From Aedes albopictus (lineage: Eukaryota > Arthropoda > Insecta > Diptera > Culicidae): a stretch of DNA of 64,000 nucleotides. The stretch lies in the NCBI RefSeq assembly GCF_035046485.1, contig NC_085137.1, forward strand, positions 458,423,004 through 458,487,003. The letters are read 5' to 3'. The position numbers and the translations under genes were made by a program. Positions 10,143-22,990 of this stretch are shown here, piece after piece (position 1 is the first letter of the stretch; the number at the start of each line of letters is the position of its first letter). Under the pieces are notes generated by a model that was not told the origin of the DNA, searched no databases, and saw only the letters and a list, made by a program, of their open reading frames with translations.

Positions 10143-12329
10143 AGCCCATAAAATTTGAACATGGATTAGATTTGGTTTGGCATTTGTGGCGACGGTTGTT
10201 GTGTAACAATCATGCCGATGATTCGGTGTGGTGACGTCATTCGCCTTGTCGTTTATTCCAGTTTTGGGAATGAATAAAGGCAACGGTAAAGGTCAGGGAT
10301 GATAAGAGTACCATAAAATATACAATACAAAGCATACTATTGCTAGATGTGCTCGTGATCCAAAATAGCAGTTGAAATATAATGGATAACAGATATAAAA
10401 GAGTAACTAATGTCAGCAATTAATGAATATTATGCAATACCGTGTACTCCTGTTGCTTTGGACGAAGTGCCGAAGTGCTTAAAGTAATAAAAAAATGTTC
10501 AAATTGGCAGCGGTGAAACTGACTGAGGTAAATAAACAGTACCACAACCATACAGTACATAGTTCAGACTATCTCACGCTGTAAATCATGATAAAAGTAA
10601 GATTTAAATCCTATTTTTTTGTGCCAAACAATTCATTTTACTCTTAGGTGTGTCTATTTCATATCATAGTACAATATCAATGATTTTTAAGTGTATGCTA
10701 ATGATTTCTGGTTTCATGTCTATGCATTTGTGAAGTTCTTATCTGTAAGTGAAGAGAGCATTGTAGGGTATCAGTTTTCAATTCTTTGTGGAATAATTTA
10801 AGGAGTGCTTTCAAATGCCATCAATTTTAAATGACTTAGGCATTTTAAAATAAACACTTTCAGGAATTCCAAGTGTAAGTACTAGTTGTCAAATGATCAT
10901 GGAATGGATACATATAAATCATAGCGAGTCACTCTTTTTTTTATTTTTAACCATCTGGTTTGCCATAGTGCAATGCAAACAGAACAGAGTAAACGTATCA
11001 ATTTGCATAAATGGATAGGTACTTATACTTACTGAGCTATATTAAGAAATTTAGAATGTACCACTGGGCTGCATGGGCTTACCTGTAAAGAAACAAAACA
11101 AATTGTTCGTGAGATACATTTGTATTCAAAAAAGCCATATGAAGTTGCCAGTATTGTGGCGCTTTTGTACATTTGAATGTTATCAGGATTTATTTTTTTA
11201 CTGTGTTTTTTACTTGTGTTTATTTTCTATAACATCTTTCTACACCTTTCAACACTCTAAAAAGATGTTATTATTATTAACAATTACTTTTTTTGGGAGT
11301 TAATCCACTATTTTTTTTAGAAATTGATTCTTGATTTTTCTCAAATAAACCAAAAAAACTACCATATAGCTTATTGTCTTTTTTGAAAAATTCAAAAATT
11401 CAGCGAATGTTTTCAGAAAACCTCTCGGCATTCTCACTATAGAATTTACTTCAAAATCATCAAGAAGGTTTTTCTTAAAATTCTTCATAATTGCATTACA
11501 ATCTTTCTAAAATATTTTAATTTGCCAAAGATTAACAGAAATACCATATATTTTAAAGTACTTATTTGTTCCAGCTTTAAAAATTATTGTTATAATAATC
11601 CATGAATATTCCATGTGTTCTTCTCAGAATCCCCTCTCGTTGAAAAACAAATGTGTTTTTGATATCTAGCTCGTCTGACACAAAAGATGACAAATAATTT
11701 CTAGCCCTCAAAAAATCAACGTTCAAGTAGGATTCAACCAAAACATATATCTTTGATTTTCCCAATATTTTCTTATTTTCTTAAAAAAAAATGTGGCGTC
11801 TTATTTTGTCTAATCAATCCTAATTGCCTTTGCTAAGAACTACTTTCTTCTTGGAAAAAATATTCAATCAAACATCTCGAATAAACCATTGGTAAACACA
11901 TTAAGTATAACATTTTTTGAGCTAATTATGGGAAACAAAAATCGTCAAAAGTTCTTAGAAAAAATCTTATAACTTCAGTAAGTATTTTTGAAAAAGCAAT
12001 CCAATTAAAGTAGCAAAAATAATAAAATAAAAAAAAAATAACTACTAGCGATGTTTTAGATCAGTTCTTTGAAGATTCTGAAGTTTTTTTTCAACAATTA
12101 TGTTACTCTAAGTGAAGTTTTCAAAATTATTTATTTTTAAACTTCACTCAGACTAGCATAATTCTTAAAACATTGGTAACGCCAAAAACAAACGAATGAT
12201 TTGGTAATTTTTTGAAAATATGACATAAAACAAATCAAATAATCTTGAAATTCTAAAAATTGAAAAACAGCTTAAAATAAGACTTTCTAAAAAAGTATTG
12301 AAATGAAGGTTTAAAACACTTTTGCAAAT
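10143..12329. other. AT-rich unique DNA
   Basis: No gene, array or paired inverted repeat is visible. Short AT-rich open frames (for example 11073-11303 and 11577-11765) have low-complexity composition and no recognisable motif. Confidence 0.4.
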
Positions 12330-12960
12330 ATACATTGTTGGTCCCTGGACACCACCTAATGAATACATTTCGAGCCATGGTATCTAGTGTTAGCTAGTAA
12401 TGATTCTGTAGAACATGTTTGAAGTAGACGTCTTCTAGATTTTTCTCGCTGTTTCGAATTTTCAAGATACAAAAGCTTCAATGGTTTTTGACACTAATGT
12501 CACCTAGAGGGCGAATTTGGAACTAAAAACGCTATGGTCAGCTAGTTCTTTAACTGCTGATCAATACTACTGAAGATGGCATTCTACTGAGTACTCAGGA
12601 TCGCGAGATACATCAGTTTGAATGTTTTTGCCACTGGGCACCACTTACCGGACGAATTTCAAACCGAAAGCTCTACTGTCAGCAAGTTCAGATTCTTCTG
12701 AATAAATTTGCCGAAGACGGCATCCTTCTAGCTATCTTAGATTTCGAGATAAAAAAAATTATAACGTATTTGACACATGTGCACCCAAGCGGACGAATTT
12801 CACACTAAAAGCTCTACAGACTGCTTGCTTATGAAGTGCTGATAAATATTGATGAAGATTGCGCTCTTCTGGCTATTCAGGGTCTCTATATACAGTAGTT
12901 TGAAGGTTTTTGGCACCAGGCGCCACCTAATAGACCAATTTCGAATCAAGGTATCTGCAA
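12330..12960. repeat. Degenerate tandem repeat, ~150-bp unit, about four copies
   Basis: A block containing a CACCACCTAATGAATACATT-like core, a GCTCTAC/GTCAGC-like part and a GAAGAYGGCATYCTTCT-like part recurs. Core positions are near 12350 (CACCACCTAATGAATAC), 12500 (GTCACCTAGAGGGCGAATTT), 12640 (CACCACTTACCGGACGAATT), 12785 (CACCCAAGCGGACGAATTTC) and 12920 (CGCCACCTAATAGACCAATT). Identity between copies is roughly two thirds by eye. No coding signal. Confidence 0.65.
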
Positions 12961-12999
12961 AAGCTCCCTTGAGTGTATCGGATCTGCAAGCGTACAACC

Positions 13000-13960
13000 G
13001 GAACGTTTTGGATCCCTTCAACACCGCCTGAACCGCTTATGACAAGGTTTAAAAGCCCTCTGAAATTCTATGAAACTGGGAGATCTGATGTAAAATGTGC
13101 TGTCGAAAACTGTAGGCCTCCTGAAACCTCCAGTTACGCCCCTGAGAAACTAAAACAACACCTCTAAAACCCGTTGAAAATCCTCTAAAATTTCCGAAAA
13201 TGCCTTCGTAAATCCCCTAAAACCCCCTCGGACCTTCTGACGCCCCGTCGGACTCCCTGTAACGCACCTGAGACCCCCTCGGATCATCTGAAACGCATCT
13301 CCGAGCCTCCGAAACCCCTGAAAACGCCCATGTATCACTTCCGAAACCCAATGAGAGTCGTCTGAAACTTCTTGAAATGCCTCCGAAAAACTGTCGGACC
13401 CTCTGACACCCGTCTGACCCTCTGCAACGCACTTGTTACCCTCCTAAACCCTCAACAATGCCCCTGTAACGCCTCCAAAACCCACTGAAAATCATCTGGA
13501 ACTCCATGAATCCCTGTCAATCCCTCCTACACTCCGTCGGATCACCTGTAACGCACTAGAGATTCTCCGAAATCTCTGAAAACGCCCCTGTAAAGCCTTT
13601 GAAACGCGCTGAAATCCTCAGAAACTTCCTGAAATGCTTCCGGAAACACCCTGGAACTCCGTTCTACTAAATCCAATGAATATCCACTGAAACTTCTTGA
13701 TACTTAAGCCTCCAAAACCCCCTGAAGATCTGTCGAACTTCCTGTAATGCACCTATCTGAGACCCTCCGAATACGTTCATGTAACACCTATGAAAACCGC
13801 CGAAATCCTCTGAATCTTCCTGAAATGCTATCGGAACTCTTCTGAAACTGAGACCCTTCGAAACCCCCGAAAGTGCCCCACTTAATCACCCTCCCCTTCC
13901 TTAAACTTCCTTGAAACCCTGAAACCCCGCACGACCTTCCTCTAAATCTCCTAGACACTC
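13000..13960. repeat. C-rich degenerate tandem repeat
   Basis: The strand is rich in CCTCCGAAAC, CTGTAACGCAC and CCTGAAACTTCCTGAAATGC variants. The phrase TGTAACGCAC or a close variant recurs near 13258, 13420 and 13548. Unit length is irregular (about 125-165 bp for the larger unit). No gene is seen. Confidence 0.55.
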
Positions 13961-14071
13961 GCCTTACAAAAACCTATTTGCAATCGTGAAATCCATTTTA
14001 GGTAATAAACCGAACAAATTTTAATAAACGATCCAAATTTACCGAACATTCCTCCACTAAAAAAAACATAC

Positions 14072-14088
14072 CGCCCCCGGGTGGACTC

Positions 14089-14140
<52 letters not shown>

Positions 14141-14145
14141 AAGGC
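14072..14145 (-). tRNA. tRNA-Asn (GTT), copy 1
   Basis: The 74-base minus-strand gene folds completely: acceptor GCCTTCG/CGGGGGC (two G-U pairs), D stem GCGC/GCGC, anticodon stem TTCGG/CCGAA with loop CTGTTAA (anticodon GTT), T arm GGTGG-TTCGAGT-CCACC, discriminator G. A T8 terminator follows four bases downstream. It supplies asparagine tRNA for cytosolic translation. A and B boxes match consensus, and there is no intron. It is identical to the copies at 25327 and 47629, but the flanks differ completely. Confidence 0.97.
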
Positions 14146-15810
14146 CGATGCTTTCCCATTACTCCCCATCAATTCATAATCATACTGCTGCTGTTTGCTG
14201 AACCTCACACCTAGTAAAACGGAGTGATGCGAAACGATTACCCGTTTGTTTCATTTCTCCCATCCATCCTATCCATTCATCGTAACGTACGACGAGCTCG
14301 TCATCGTCGTTCCCGGTCGTCGTCTTCGTCGTCACCGCTTGCCGACATCGTTCTTCCGTGCGGCGCGGCGTGGCTCGCAAAAATAGATTTTTATTTTCAA
14401 TTCCCATAAACCTATTCGCTTTGGTGACTGAGGATGACGACGAGCACTTTGGATGGATGATAACAAAACAAACGACGTTACTGTTCCGTTGCATACCTAT
14501 GAGTTTGCGTGGTGCGCGACTTTGTTGTTTGTTAAAGAATGAGTTGAAAGTTTTGAGGCTCATTCGAAAAAAAATCGTCGCTTTCCAATCAACTCAATCT
14601 GGAGGTACCTAGTAGGCTGACAGCAACGCAGTACGGAATGTGCTTCACTTGTTGTCTTTCCCTTGATCACACGGATGGACAATTACGCACAGCATCACAC
14701 CACATCACACTATCAATCTGTTGTATAGATAGTGCACAGTAGGCGCTGCCTATCCAATGATAGGCTTGAAGGAGAGGCCTTCTCTTATCACAGCAGTTAG
14801 CAGCACTCTGAAGCGGGGAAAACTTTTACCCTGTAGCTATGCGACGACAAAGTGCCAAGCCTACTATTACATGAATGTTGATGAAAGCGTTCGATGTTGC
14901 TTGCTCTTGGAAGCGTGCCTTGTTGTCCGTACAAGGGAAGAACATCCATCATTAATCGCTCTTCGGTGTGCTTCCACCACTTCATTATCATCTGATTATT
15001 AATTGCTGACGGGTGGAGGAGGACAGAAGCGGGGATCTGACGAAAGGTGGCCGTCGTTTGATAGTGGATCATCATTTTTATCTCCTGTAAACTCTCACTT
15101 CCCGGCGCGGCGCGAGAGTGCGAACAACAATTGATTGCTGCTGCTACTGGTCTTGGTCGGAAAGCAGTTTTCCACACAAGACTAACGATTTTTTACCATT
15201 TTAGATTCATGCGCGATTTATGAAAGGTATTAGCATGAGCATAGATGACCGTACTATTCGTAGTTGCTACTCCGTGATTGACCAGAACAATCGAAGTTGC
15301 ACAAGGAACCAACAGACGGAGCTTGGGAGTAGCTTACCGTCCTCAATGTGCATCTTCGAGAATTCCAAACTTTATTAGGTCAATAACGGCGCCGGCCACG
15401 TCCTTACGGTCATCGAGGAAGGAAAGGAATGTTATTATGACGTGCGTTGCTTACTAAAGACCGAGATCACCTCTGCGTCTCCACGTCTGTCATGGGAAGG
15501 ACTTTTTGTTAGTGGGGAGGGGAAAGGGCGCATGATATGAGTTCACTTTGGTAAGTGGAGTGATTCATGCAACCCTATTAATATCAAACCACTTATTTTC
15601 ATTTGGACTAAAACAAAACACATGCCGACATCGAAGATGACGAACCATTCAGATAGTTTTCGAAGTGCGAAAATTAACGAAAGAGAAAATAAAGTGATTT
15701 GAACCAACGTGGCTTTGGAACTTGGGCCGACACTTGACGTGACGAACATTTCAATGTCTGTTGAATAAAATCGCAAAAAATGTTGTTTGTTGCATTTATC
15801 GTATCATAAA
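14146..15810. other. Unique DNA with CG-rich patch
   Basis: CG-rich stretches with TCGTCGT runs occupy about 14280-15180. Overlapping short frames on both strands show no domain. A 26-bp stretch at 15207-15232 recurs exactly at 16735-16760. No gene can be supported. Confidence 0.4.
15207..15232 (+). repeat. 26-bp direct repeat, left copy
   Basis: TCATGCGCGATTTATGAAAG plus GTATTA here is identical to 16735-16760, 1,528 bp away in the same orientation. The sequences on either side differ. Confidence 0.85.
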
Positions 15811-15994
15811 TCGCCCCGTACGAAGATGAGCAGTCAAATAGACGACGACGACGACCGAATGAAAACGCGGCCTGTACACTTTGCCACCAAAAACTCACTA
15901 AATCACCCCGTACGAAGATGAGCAGTCAAATAGACGACGACGACGACCGAATGAAAACGCGGCCTGTAAACTTTGCCTCCAATAACACTAGTTT
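15811..15994 (+). repeat. 92-bp tandem duplication
   Basis: CCCCGTACGAAGATGAGCAG at 15814 recurs at 15906. The copies extend through a GACGACGACGAC run and GCGGCCTGTA with very few differences, so the duplication is recent. It has no coding interpretation. Confidence 0.9.
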
Positions 15995-16895
15995 ACAGCA
16001 TTTTTGAACTCGGTAAGCTGATGATCATTTTTGGTGTAGAATCATGCCCTGAGTTCGAAAACGCGAAGGAAAAAAATTACAGTAGAGCGGAAAATTTTTC
16101 GACTTTCCATACAAGGTTGATGATTTGAAATCGATTTTTGTTCTATTTTTAAGCAACGTCGCTCACTTCACACACCTCATTCTCCGTAATCAATGCTCCG
16201 ATTGAGCTGAATTTTTTACTGTAACTCGCCTACATATGATATGTCAAATAAACGTCGAGAAAGAATTTTTAAGTTGGTTTTTTCTTATTGAAAAAAATAC
16301 ATTTCTTCAAAAAAATTAGGGAATTTTGCTAAAATTTAAGAAGATCGTCCCTAAAACTCGCCAATATCTTGAATTTCATCAATCTGACGCAAAACCTGTA
16401 TTCAGATGACGGAATGGTATTGTATTCAGCTTTTAATTTATGGAAAAAGATTTAAAATTGGTTGAACAAAACGCAATATATTTGAATTTTAGTAAATTAC
16501 ATATTTTGAAAAGTTGCAAAACTCGATATTGAGCTAAATCTCAAAAACTATTCTACTTTAAATTTTTTGAAGGTCGGTTTCGAAATCAGCACTAAATTGT
16601 GCTTCAAAAATTTTGGTCGTTGACAGAAGTTCACGACTTTCGTTTTATTTTGTAAACTTGTGTAACTCACTCTCGCAAAAATCTAGCAAAGCGAGCGCGC
16701 GAAACTTTGCTGCTGCCGAACTACCGCACACTACTCATGCGCGATTTATGAAAGGTATTACTATTTTATCTCAACTTGAAGGCTTTTGCTTTTAGTAGTG
16801 CCAACTGTCACTACTAGTCACGGTTTGATCTAACCAAAATAACAAACTGAATTTTTCACAACCACAAGATTCTGTAGTTTAATTCAACAATACAC
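15995..16895. other. AT-rich unique DNA
   Basis: No gene or array is visible. The right copy of the 26-bp direct repeat lies at 16735-16760. Confidence 0.4.
16735..16760 (+). repeat. 26-bp direct repeat, right copy
   Basis: Identical to 15207-15232. Upstream is ACCGCACACTAC and downstream is CTATTTTATC, both unlike the surroundings of the left copy. Confidence 0.85.
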
Positions 16896-16915
16896 GTTGG
16901 TTGAGGAGCGTTTCA

Positions 16916-19900
16916 GTAGAAATCCCGAAGAATTCCTGGAGAATTCCAGGAGGAATTGCCGAAGAATTCCAAAAGGAATTCTTGGGAGAATTCCAGAGGA
17001 ATCTCCGGAGAATTCCAGGAGGAATTTCCGGAGAATTCCAGAAGGAAATCGCGGAAAATCCCAAAAGGAATTCTCGGAGAATTCCAAAAGGATTTTTTGG
17101 AGTATTCCAGAAGGAATTCTTGGAGAATTCCAGAAGGAATTCTAGGAGAATTCCAGAAGGAATTCTAGGAGAATTCCAGAAGGAATTCTCGGAGAATTCC
17201 AGAGAGAATTCTTGGAGAATTCCAGAAGGAATTCTTGGAGAATTCCAGAGAGAATTCTTGGAGAATTCCAGAAGGAATTCTTGGAGAATTCCAGAAGGAA
17301 TTCTTGGAGAATTCCAGAAGGAATGCTTGGAGAATTCCAGAAGGAATGCTTGGAGAATTCCAGAAGGAATTCTTGGAGAATTCCAGAAGGAATTTTTGGA
17401 GAATTCCAGAAGAAATTCTTGGAGAATTCCAGAAGAAATTCTTGGAGAATTCTAAAAGGAATTCTTGGAGAATTCCAGAAGGAATTCTTGGAGAATTCCA
17501 GAAGGAATTCTTGGAGAATTCCAGAAGGAATTCTTGGAGAATTCCAGAAGGAATTCTTGCAGAATTCCAGAAGAAATTCTTGCAGAATTCCAGAAGAAAT
17601 TCTTGGAGAATTCCAGAAGGAATTCTTGGAGAATTCCAGAAGGAATTCTTGGAGAATTCCAGAAGGAATTCTTGGAGAATTCCAGAAGGAATTCTTGGAG
17701 AATTCCAGAAGGAATTCTTGGAGAATTCCAGAAGGAATTCTTGGAGAATTCCAGAAGGAATTCTTGGAGAATTCCAGAAGGAATTCTTGGAGAATTCCAG
17801 AAGGAATTCTTGGAGAATTCCAGAAGGAATTCTTGGAGAATTCCAGAAGGAATTCTTGGAGAATTCCAGAAGGAATTCTTGGAGAATTCCAGAAGGAATT
17901 CTTGGAGAATTCCAGAAGGAATTCTTGGAGAATTCCAGAAGGAATTCTTGGAGAATTCCAGAAGGAATTCTTGGAGAATTCCAGAAGGAATTCTTGGAGA
18001 ATTCCAGAAGGAATTCTTGGAGAATTCCAGAAGGAATTCTTGGAGAATTCCAGAAGGAATTCTTGGAGAATTCTAGAAGGAATTCTTGGAGAATTCCAGA
18101 AGGAATTCTTGGAGAATTCCAGAAGGAATTCTTGGAGAATTCCAGAAGGAATTCTTGGAGAATTCCAGAAGGAATTCTTGGAGAATTCCAGAAGAAATTC
18201 TTGGAGAATTCCAGAAGAAATTCTTGCAGAATTCCAGAAGGAATTCTTGGAGAATTCTAGAAGGAATTCTTGGAGAATTCCAGAAGGAATTCTTGGAGAA
18301 TTCCAGAAGGAATTCTTGGAGAATTCCAGAAGAAATTCTTGGAGAATTCCAGAAGAAATTCTTGCAGAATTCCAGAAGGAATTCTTGCAGAATTCCAGAA
18401 GGAATTCTTGCAGAATTCCAGAAGAATTCTTGCAGAATTCCAGAAGAATTCTTGCAGAATTCCAGAAGGAATTCTTGCAGAATTCCAGAAGGAATTCTTG
18501 GAGAATTCTAGAAGGAATTCTTGGAGAATTCCAGAAGGAATTCTTGGAGAATTCTAGAAGGAATTCTTGGAGAATTCCAGAAGGAATTCTTGGAGAATTC
18601 CAGAAGGAATTCTTGGAGAATTCCAGAAGAAATTCTTGGAGAATTCCAGAAGAAATTCTTGCAGAATTCCAGAAGGAATTCTTGCAGAATTCCAGAAGGA
18701 ATTCTTGCAGAATTCCAGAAGAATTCTTGCAGAATTCCAGAAGGAATTCTTGCAGAATTCCAGAAGGAATTCTTGCAGAATTCCAGAAGGAATTCTTGCA
18801 GAATTCCAGAAGGAATTCTTGCAGAATTCCAGAAGGAATTCTTGCAGAATTCCAGAAGAATTCTTGCAGAATTCCAGAAGGAATTCTTGCAGAATTCCAG
18901 AAGGAATTCTTGCAGAATTCCAGAAGGAATTCTTGCAGAATTCCAGAAGGAATTCTTGGAGAATTCCAGAAGGAATTCTTGGAGAATTCCAGAAGGAATT
19001 CTTGGAGAATTCCAGAAGGAATTCTTGGAGAATTCCAGAAGGAATTCTTGGAGAATTCCAGAAGGAATTCTTGAAGAATTCCAGAAGGAATTCTTGGAGA
19101 ATTCCAGAAGGAATTCTTGAAGAATTCCAGAAGGAATTTTTGGAGAATTCCAGAAGGAATTCTTGGAGAATTCCAGAAGGAATTCTTGGAGAATTCCAGA
19201 AGGAATTCTTGGAGAATTCCAGAAGGAATTCATGGAGAATTCCAGAAGGAATTCTTGGGGAATTCCAGAAGGAATTCTTGTAGAATTCTAGAAGGAATGC
19301 TTGGAGAATTCCAGAAGGAATGCTTGGAGAATTCCAGAAGGAATTCTTGGAGAATTCCAGAAGGAATTTTTGGAGAATTCCAGAAGAAATTCTTGGAGAA
19401 TTCCAGAAGAAATTCTTGGAGAATTCTAAAAGGAATTCTTGGAGAATTCCAGAAGGAATTCTTGGAGAATTCCAGAAGGAATTCTTGAAGAATTCCAGAA
19501 GGAATTTTTGGAGAATTCCAGAAGGAATTCTTGGAGAATTCCAGAAGGAATTCTTGGAGAATTCCAGAAGGAATTCTTGGAGAATTCCAGAAGGAATTCT
19601 TGGAGAATTCCAGAAGAAATTCTTGGAGAATTCCAGAAGAAATTCTTGCAGAATTCCAGAAGGAATTCTTGCAGAATTCCAGAAGGAATTCTTGCAGAAT
19701 TCCAGAAGAATTCTTGCAGAATTCCAGAAGAATTCTTGCAGAATTCCAGAAGGAATTCTTGCAGAATTCCAGAAGGAATTCTTGCAGAATTCCAGAAGGA
19801 ATTCTTGCAGAATTCCAGAAGGAATTCTTGCAGAATTCCAGAAGGAATTCTTGCAGAATTCCAGAAGGAATTCTTGCAGAATTCCAGAAGAATTCTTGCA

Positions 19901-22900
19901 GAATTCCAGAAGGAATTCTTGCAGAATTCCAGAAGGAATTCTTGCAGAATTCCAGAAGGAATTCTTGCAGAATTCCAGAAGGAATTCTTGGAGAATTCCA
20001 GAAGGAATTCTTGGAGAATTCCAGAAGGAATTCTTGGAGAATTCCAGAAGGAATTCTTGGAGAATTCCAGAAGGAATTCTTGGAGAATTCCAGAAGGAAT
20101 TCTTGAAGAATTCCAGAAGGAATTCTTGGAGAATTCCAGAAGGAATTCTTGAAGAATTCCAGAAGGAATTTTTGGAGAATTCCAGAAGGAATTCTTGGAG
20201 AATTCCAGAAGGAATTCTTGGAGAATTCCAGAAGGAATTCTTGGAGAATTCCAGAAGGAATTCATGGAGAATTCCAGAAGGAATTCTTGGGGAATTCCAG
20301 AAGGAATTCTTGGAGAATTCTAGAAGGAATGCTTGGAGAATTCCAGAAGGAATGCTTGGAGAATTCCAGAAGGAATTCTTGGAGAATTCCAGAAGGAATT
20401 TTTGGAGAATTCCAGAAGAAATTCTTGGAGAATTCCAGAAGAAATTCTTGGAGAATTCTAAAAGGAATTCTTGGAGAATTCCAGAAGGAATTCTTGGAGA
20501 ATTCCAGAAGGAATTCTTGAAGAATTCCAGAAGGAATTTTTGGAGAATTCCAGAAGGAATTCTTGGAGAATTCCAGAAGGAATTCTTGGAGAATTCCAGA
20601 AGGAATTCTTGGAGAATTCCAGAAGGAATTCTTGGAGAATTCCAGAAGGAATTCTTGGGGAATTCCAAAAGGAATTCTTGGAGAATTCCAGAAGGAATGC
20701 TTGGAGAATTCCAGAAGGAATGCTTGGAGAATTCCAGAAGGAATTCTTGGAGAATTCCAGAAGGAATTTTTGGAGAATTCCAGAAGAAATTCTTGGAGAA
20801 TTCCAGAAGAAATTCTTGGAGAATTCTAAAAGGAATTCTTGGAGAATTCCAGAAGGAATTCTTGGAGAATTCCAGAAGGAATTCTTGGAGAATTCCAGAA
20901 GGAATTCTTGGAGAATTCCAGAAGGAATTCTTGCAGAATTCCAGAAGAAATTCTTGGAGAATTCCAGAAGGAATTCTTGGAGAATTCCAGAAGGAATTCT
21001 TGGAGAATTCCAGAAGGAATTCTTGGAGAATTCCAGAAGGAATTCTTGGAGAATTCCAGAAGGAATTCTTGGAGAATTCCAGAAGGAATTCTTGGAGAAT
21101 TCCAGAAGGAATTCTTGGAGAATTCCAGAAGGAATTCTTGGAGAATTCCAGAAGGAATTCTTGGAGAATTCCAGAAGGAATTCTTGGAGAATTCCAGAAG
21201 GAATTCTTGGAGAATTCCAGAAGAAATTCTTGGAGAATTCCAGAAGAAATTCTTGCAGAATTCCAGAAGAAATTCTTGCAGAATTCCAGAAGGAATTCTT
21301 GCAGAATTCCAGAAGGAATTCTTGCAGAATTCCAGAAGGAATTCTTGCAGAATTCCAGAAGGAATTCTTGCAGAATTCCAGAAGGAATTCTTGCAGCATT
21401 CCAGAAGGAATTCTTGCAGAATTCCAGAAGGAATTCCTGGAGTATTCCAGAAGGAATTTATTAAGAATTCCATAAGGAATTCCTGAAGAATTCCATAAGG
21501 AATTCCTGAAGAATTCCATTAGGAATTCCTGGAGAATTCCATAAGGAATTCCTGAAGAATTCCATAAGGAATTCTTGGAAAATTTCATAAGGAATTCTTG
21601 GAGAATTCCAGAATGAATTCTTGGAGAATTCCATAAGGAATTCTTGGAGAATTCCATAAGGAATTCTTTGAGAATTCCATAAGGAATTCTTGGAGAATTC
21701 CAGAAGGAATTCTTGGAAAATTCCCTAAGGAATTCTCGGAAAATTCCCTAAGGAATTCTCGGAAAATTCCCTAAGGAATTCTTGTAGAATTCCCTAAGGA
21801 ATTCTTGTAGAATTCCCTAAGGAATTCTTGTAGAATTCCCTAAGGAATTCTTGTAGAATTCCCTAAGGAATTCTTGTAGAATTCCCTAAGGAATTCTTGT
21901 AGAATTCCCTAAGGAATTCTTGTAGAATTCCCTAAGGAATTCTTGTAGAATTCCCTAAGGAATTCTTGTAGAATTCCCTAAGGAATTCTTGTAGAATTCC
22001 CTAAGGAATTCTTGTAGAATTCCCTAAGGAATTCTTGTAGAATTCCCTAAGGAATTCTTGTAGAATTCCCTAAGGAATTCTTGTAGAATTCCCTAAGGAA
22101 TTCTTGTAGAATTCCCTAAGGAATTCTTGTAGAATTCCCTAAGGAATTCTTGTAGAATTCCATAAGGAATTCTTGTAGAATTCCCTAAGGAATTCTTGTA
22201 GAATTCCCTAAGGAATTCTTGTAGAATTCCCTAAGGAATTCTTGTAGAATTCCCTAAGGAATTCTTGTAGAATTCCCTAAGGAATTCTTGTAGAATTCCT
22301 TAAGGAATTCTTGTAGAATTTCCTAAGGAATTCTTGTAGAATTCCCTAAGAAATTCTTGTAGAATTCCATAAGGAATTCTTGTAGAATTATACAAGGAAT
22401 TCTTGTAGAATTATACAAGGAATTCTTGTAGAATTATACAAGGAATTCTTGTAGAATTCCACAAGGAATTCTTGTAGAATTCCACAAGGAATTCTTGTAG
22501 AATTCCACAAGGAATTCTTGTAGAATTCCATAAGGTATTCTCGGAGAATTGCAGACGGAATTCTCGGAGAATTGCAGACAGAATTCTTGGAGAATTCCAG
22601 AAGGAATTCTTGGAGAAATCCAGGAGAAATTCCTGGAGAATTCCAGGAGGAATTCCTGCTGAATTCCAGCAGTATTTTTTGCAGAATTCCAGCAGGAATT
22701 CCTGCAGAATTCCAGCAGGAATTCCTGCAGAATTCCTGGTCAATTCTAGAAAGAATTCCTGGCGAGTTCCAGAAGAAATTCCTGGCGAATTCCAGGAGGA
22801 ATTCCTGAAGAATTCTAGGAGGAATTCCTGGAGAATTTCAGGAAGAATTCCCGGAGAATTCCAGAAGGAATTCCCGAAGAATTCCAGGACGATCCGGAGA

Positions 22901-22990
22901 ATTCCAGAAGGGATTCCTGGAGAATTCCAGGAGGAATTCCCGAAGACTTCAAGGAGAGATTCCAAGGATGCCAGGAGGAATTCCTGGAGA
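16916..22990. repeat. Minisatellite array B: 23-bp units with two EcoRI hexamers, ~6 kb
   Basis: About 260 head-to-tail copies of GGAATTCTTGGAGAATTCC plus AGAA (23 bp). Each unit holds the inverted repeat GGAATTC-TTGGA-GAATTCC and a 4-base linker. Sub-blocks: TTGGAG type from 17100; mixed TTGGAG and TTGCAG types at 18350-21400, including 20-bp units that lost three bases; TTGTAG/CCCTAA type at 21770-22350; degenerate edges before 17100 and after 22550. Rare variants show two higher-order spacings: 1,032 bp (ATTCTTGGGG at 19251 and 20283; GAAGGAATGC at 19291 and 20323) and 368 bp (GAAGGAATGC at 20323 and 20691; ATTCTTGGGG at 20283 and 20651). Frames of over 700 codons on either strand come from the stop-free consensus. 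Confidence 0.97.

Noticed and set aside
16897..21657. Open frames of up to 714 codons over array B
   Set aside because: Same cause: a stop-free unit, open in many frames on both strands.
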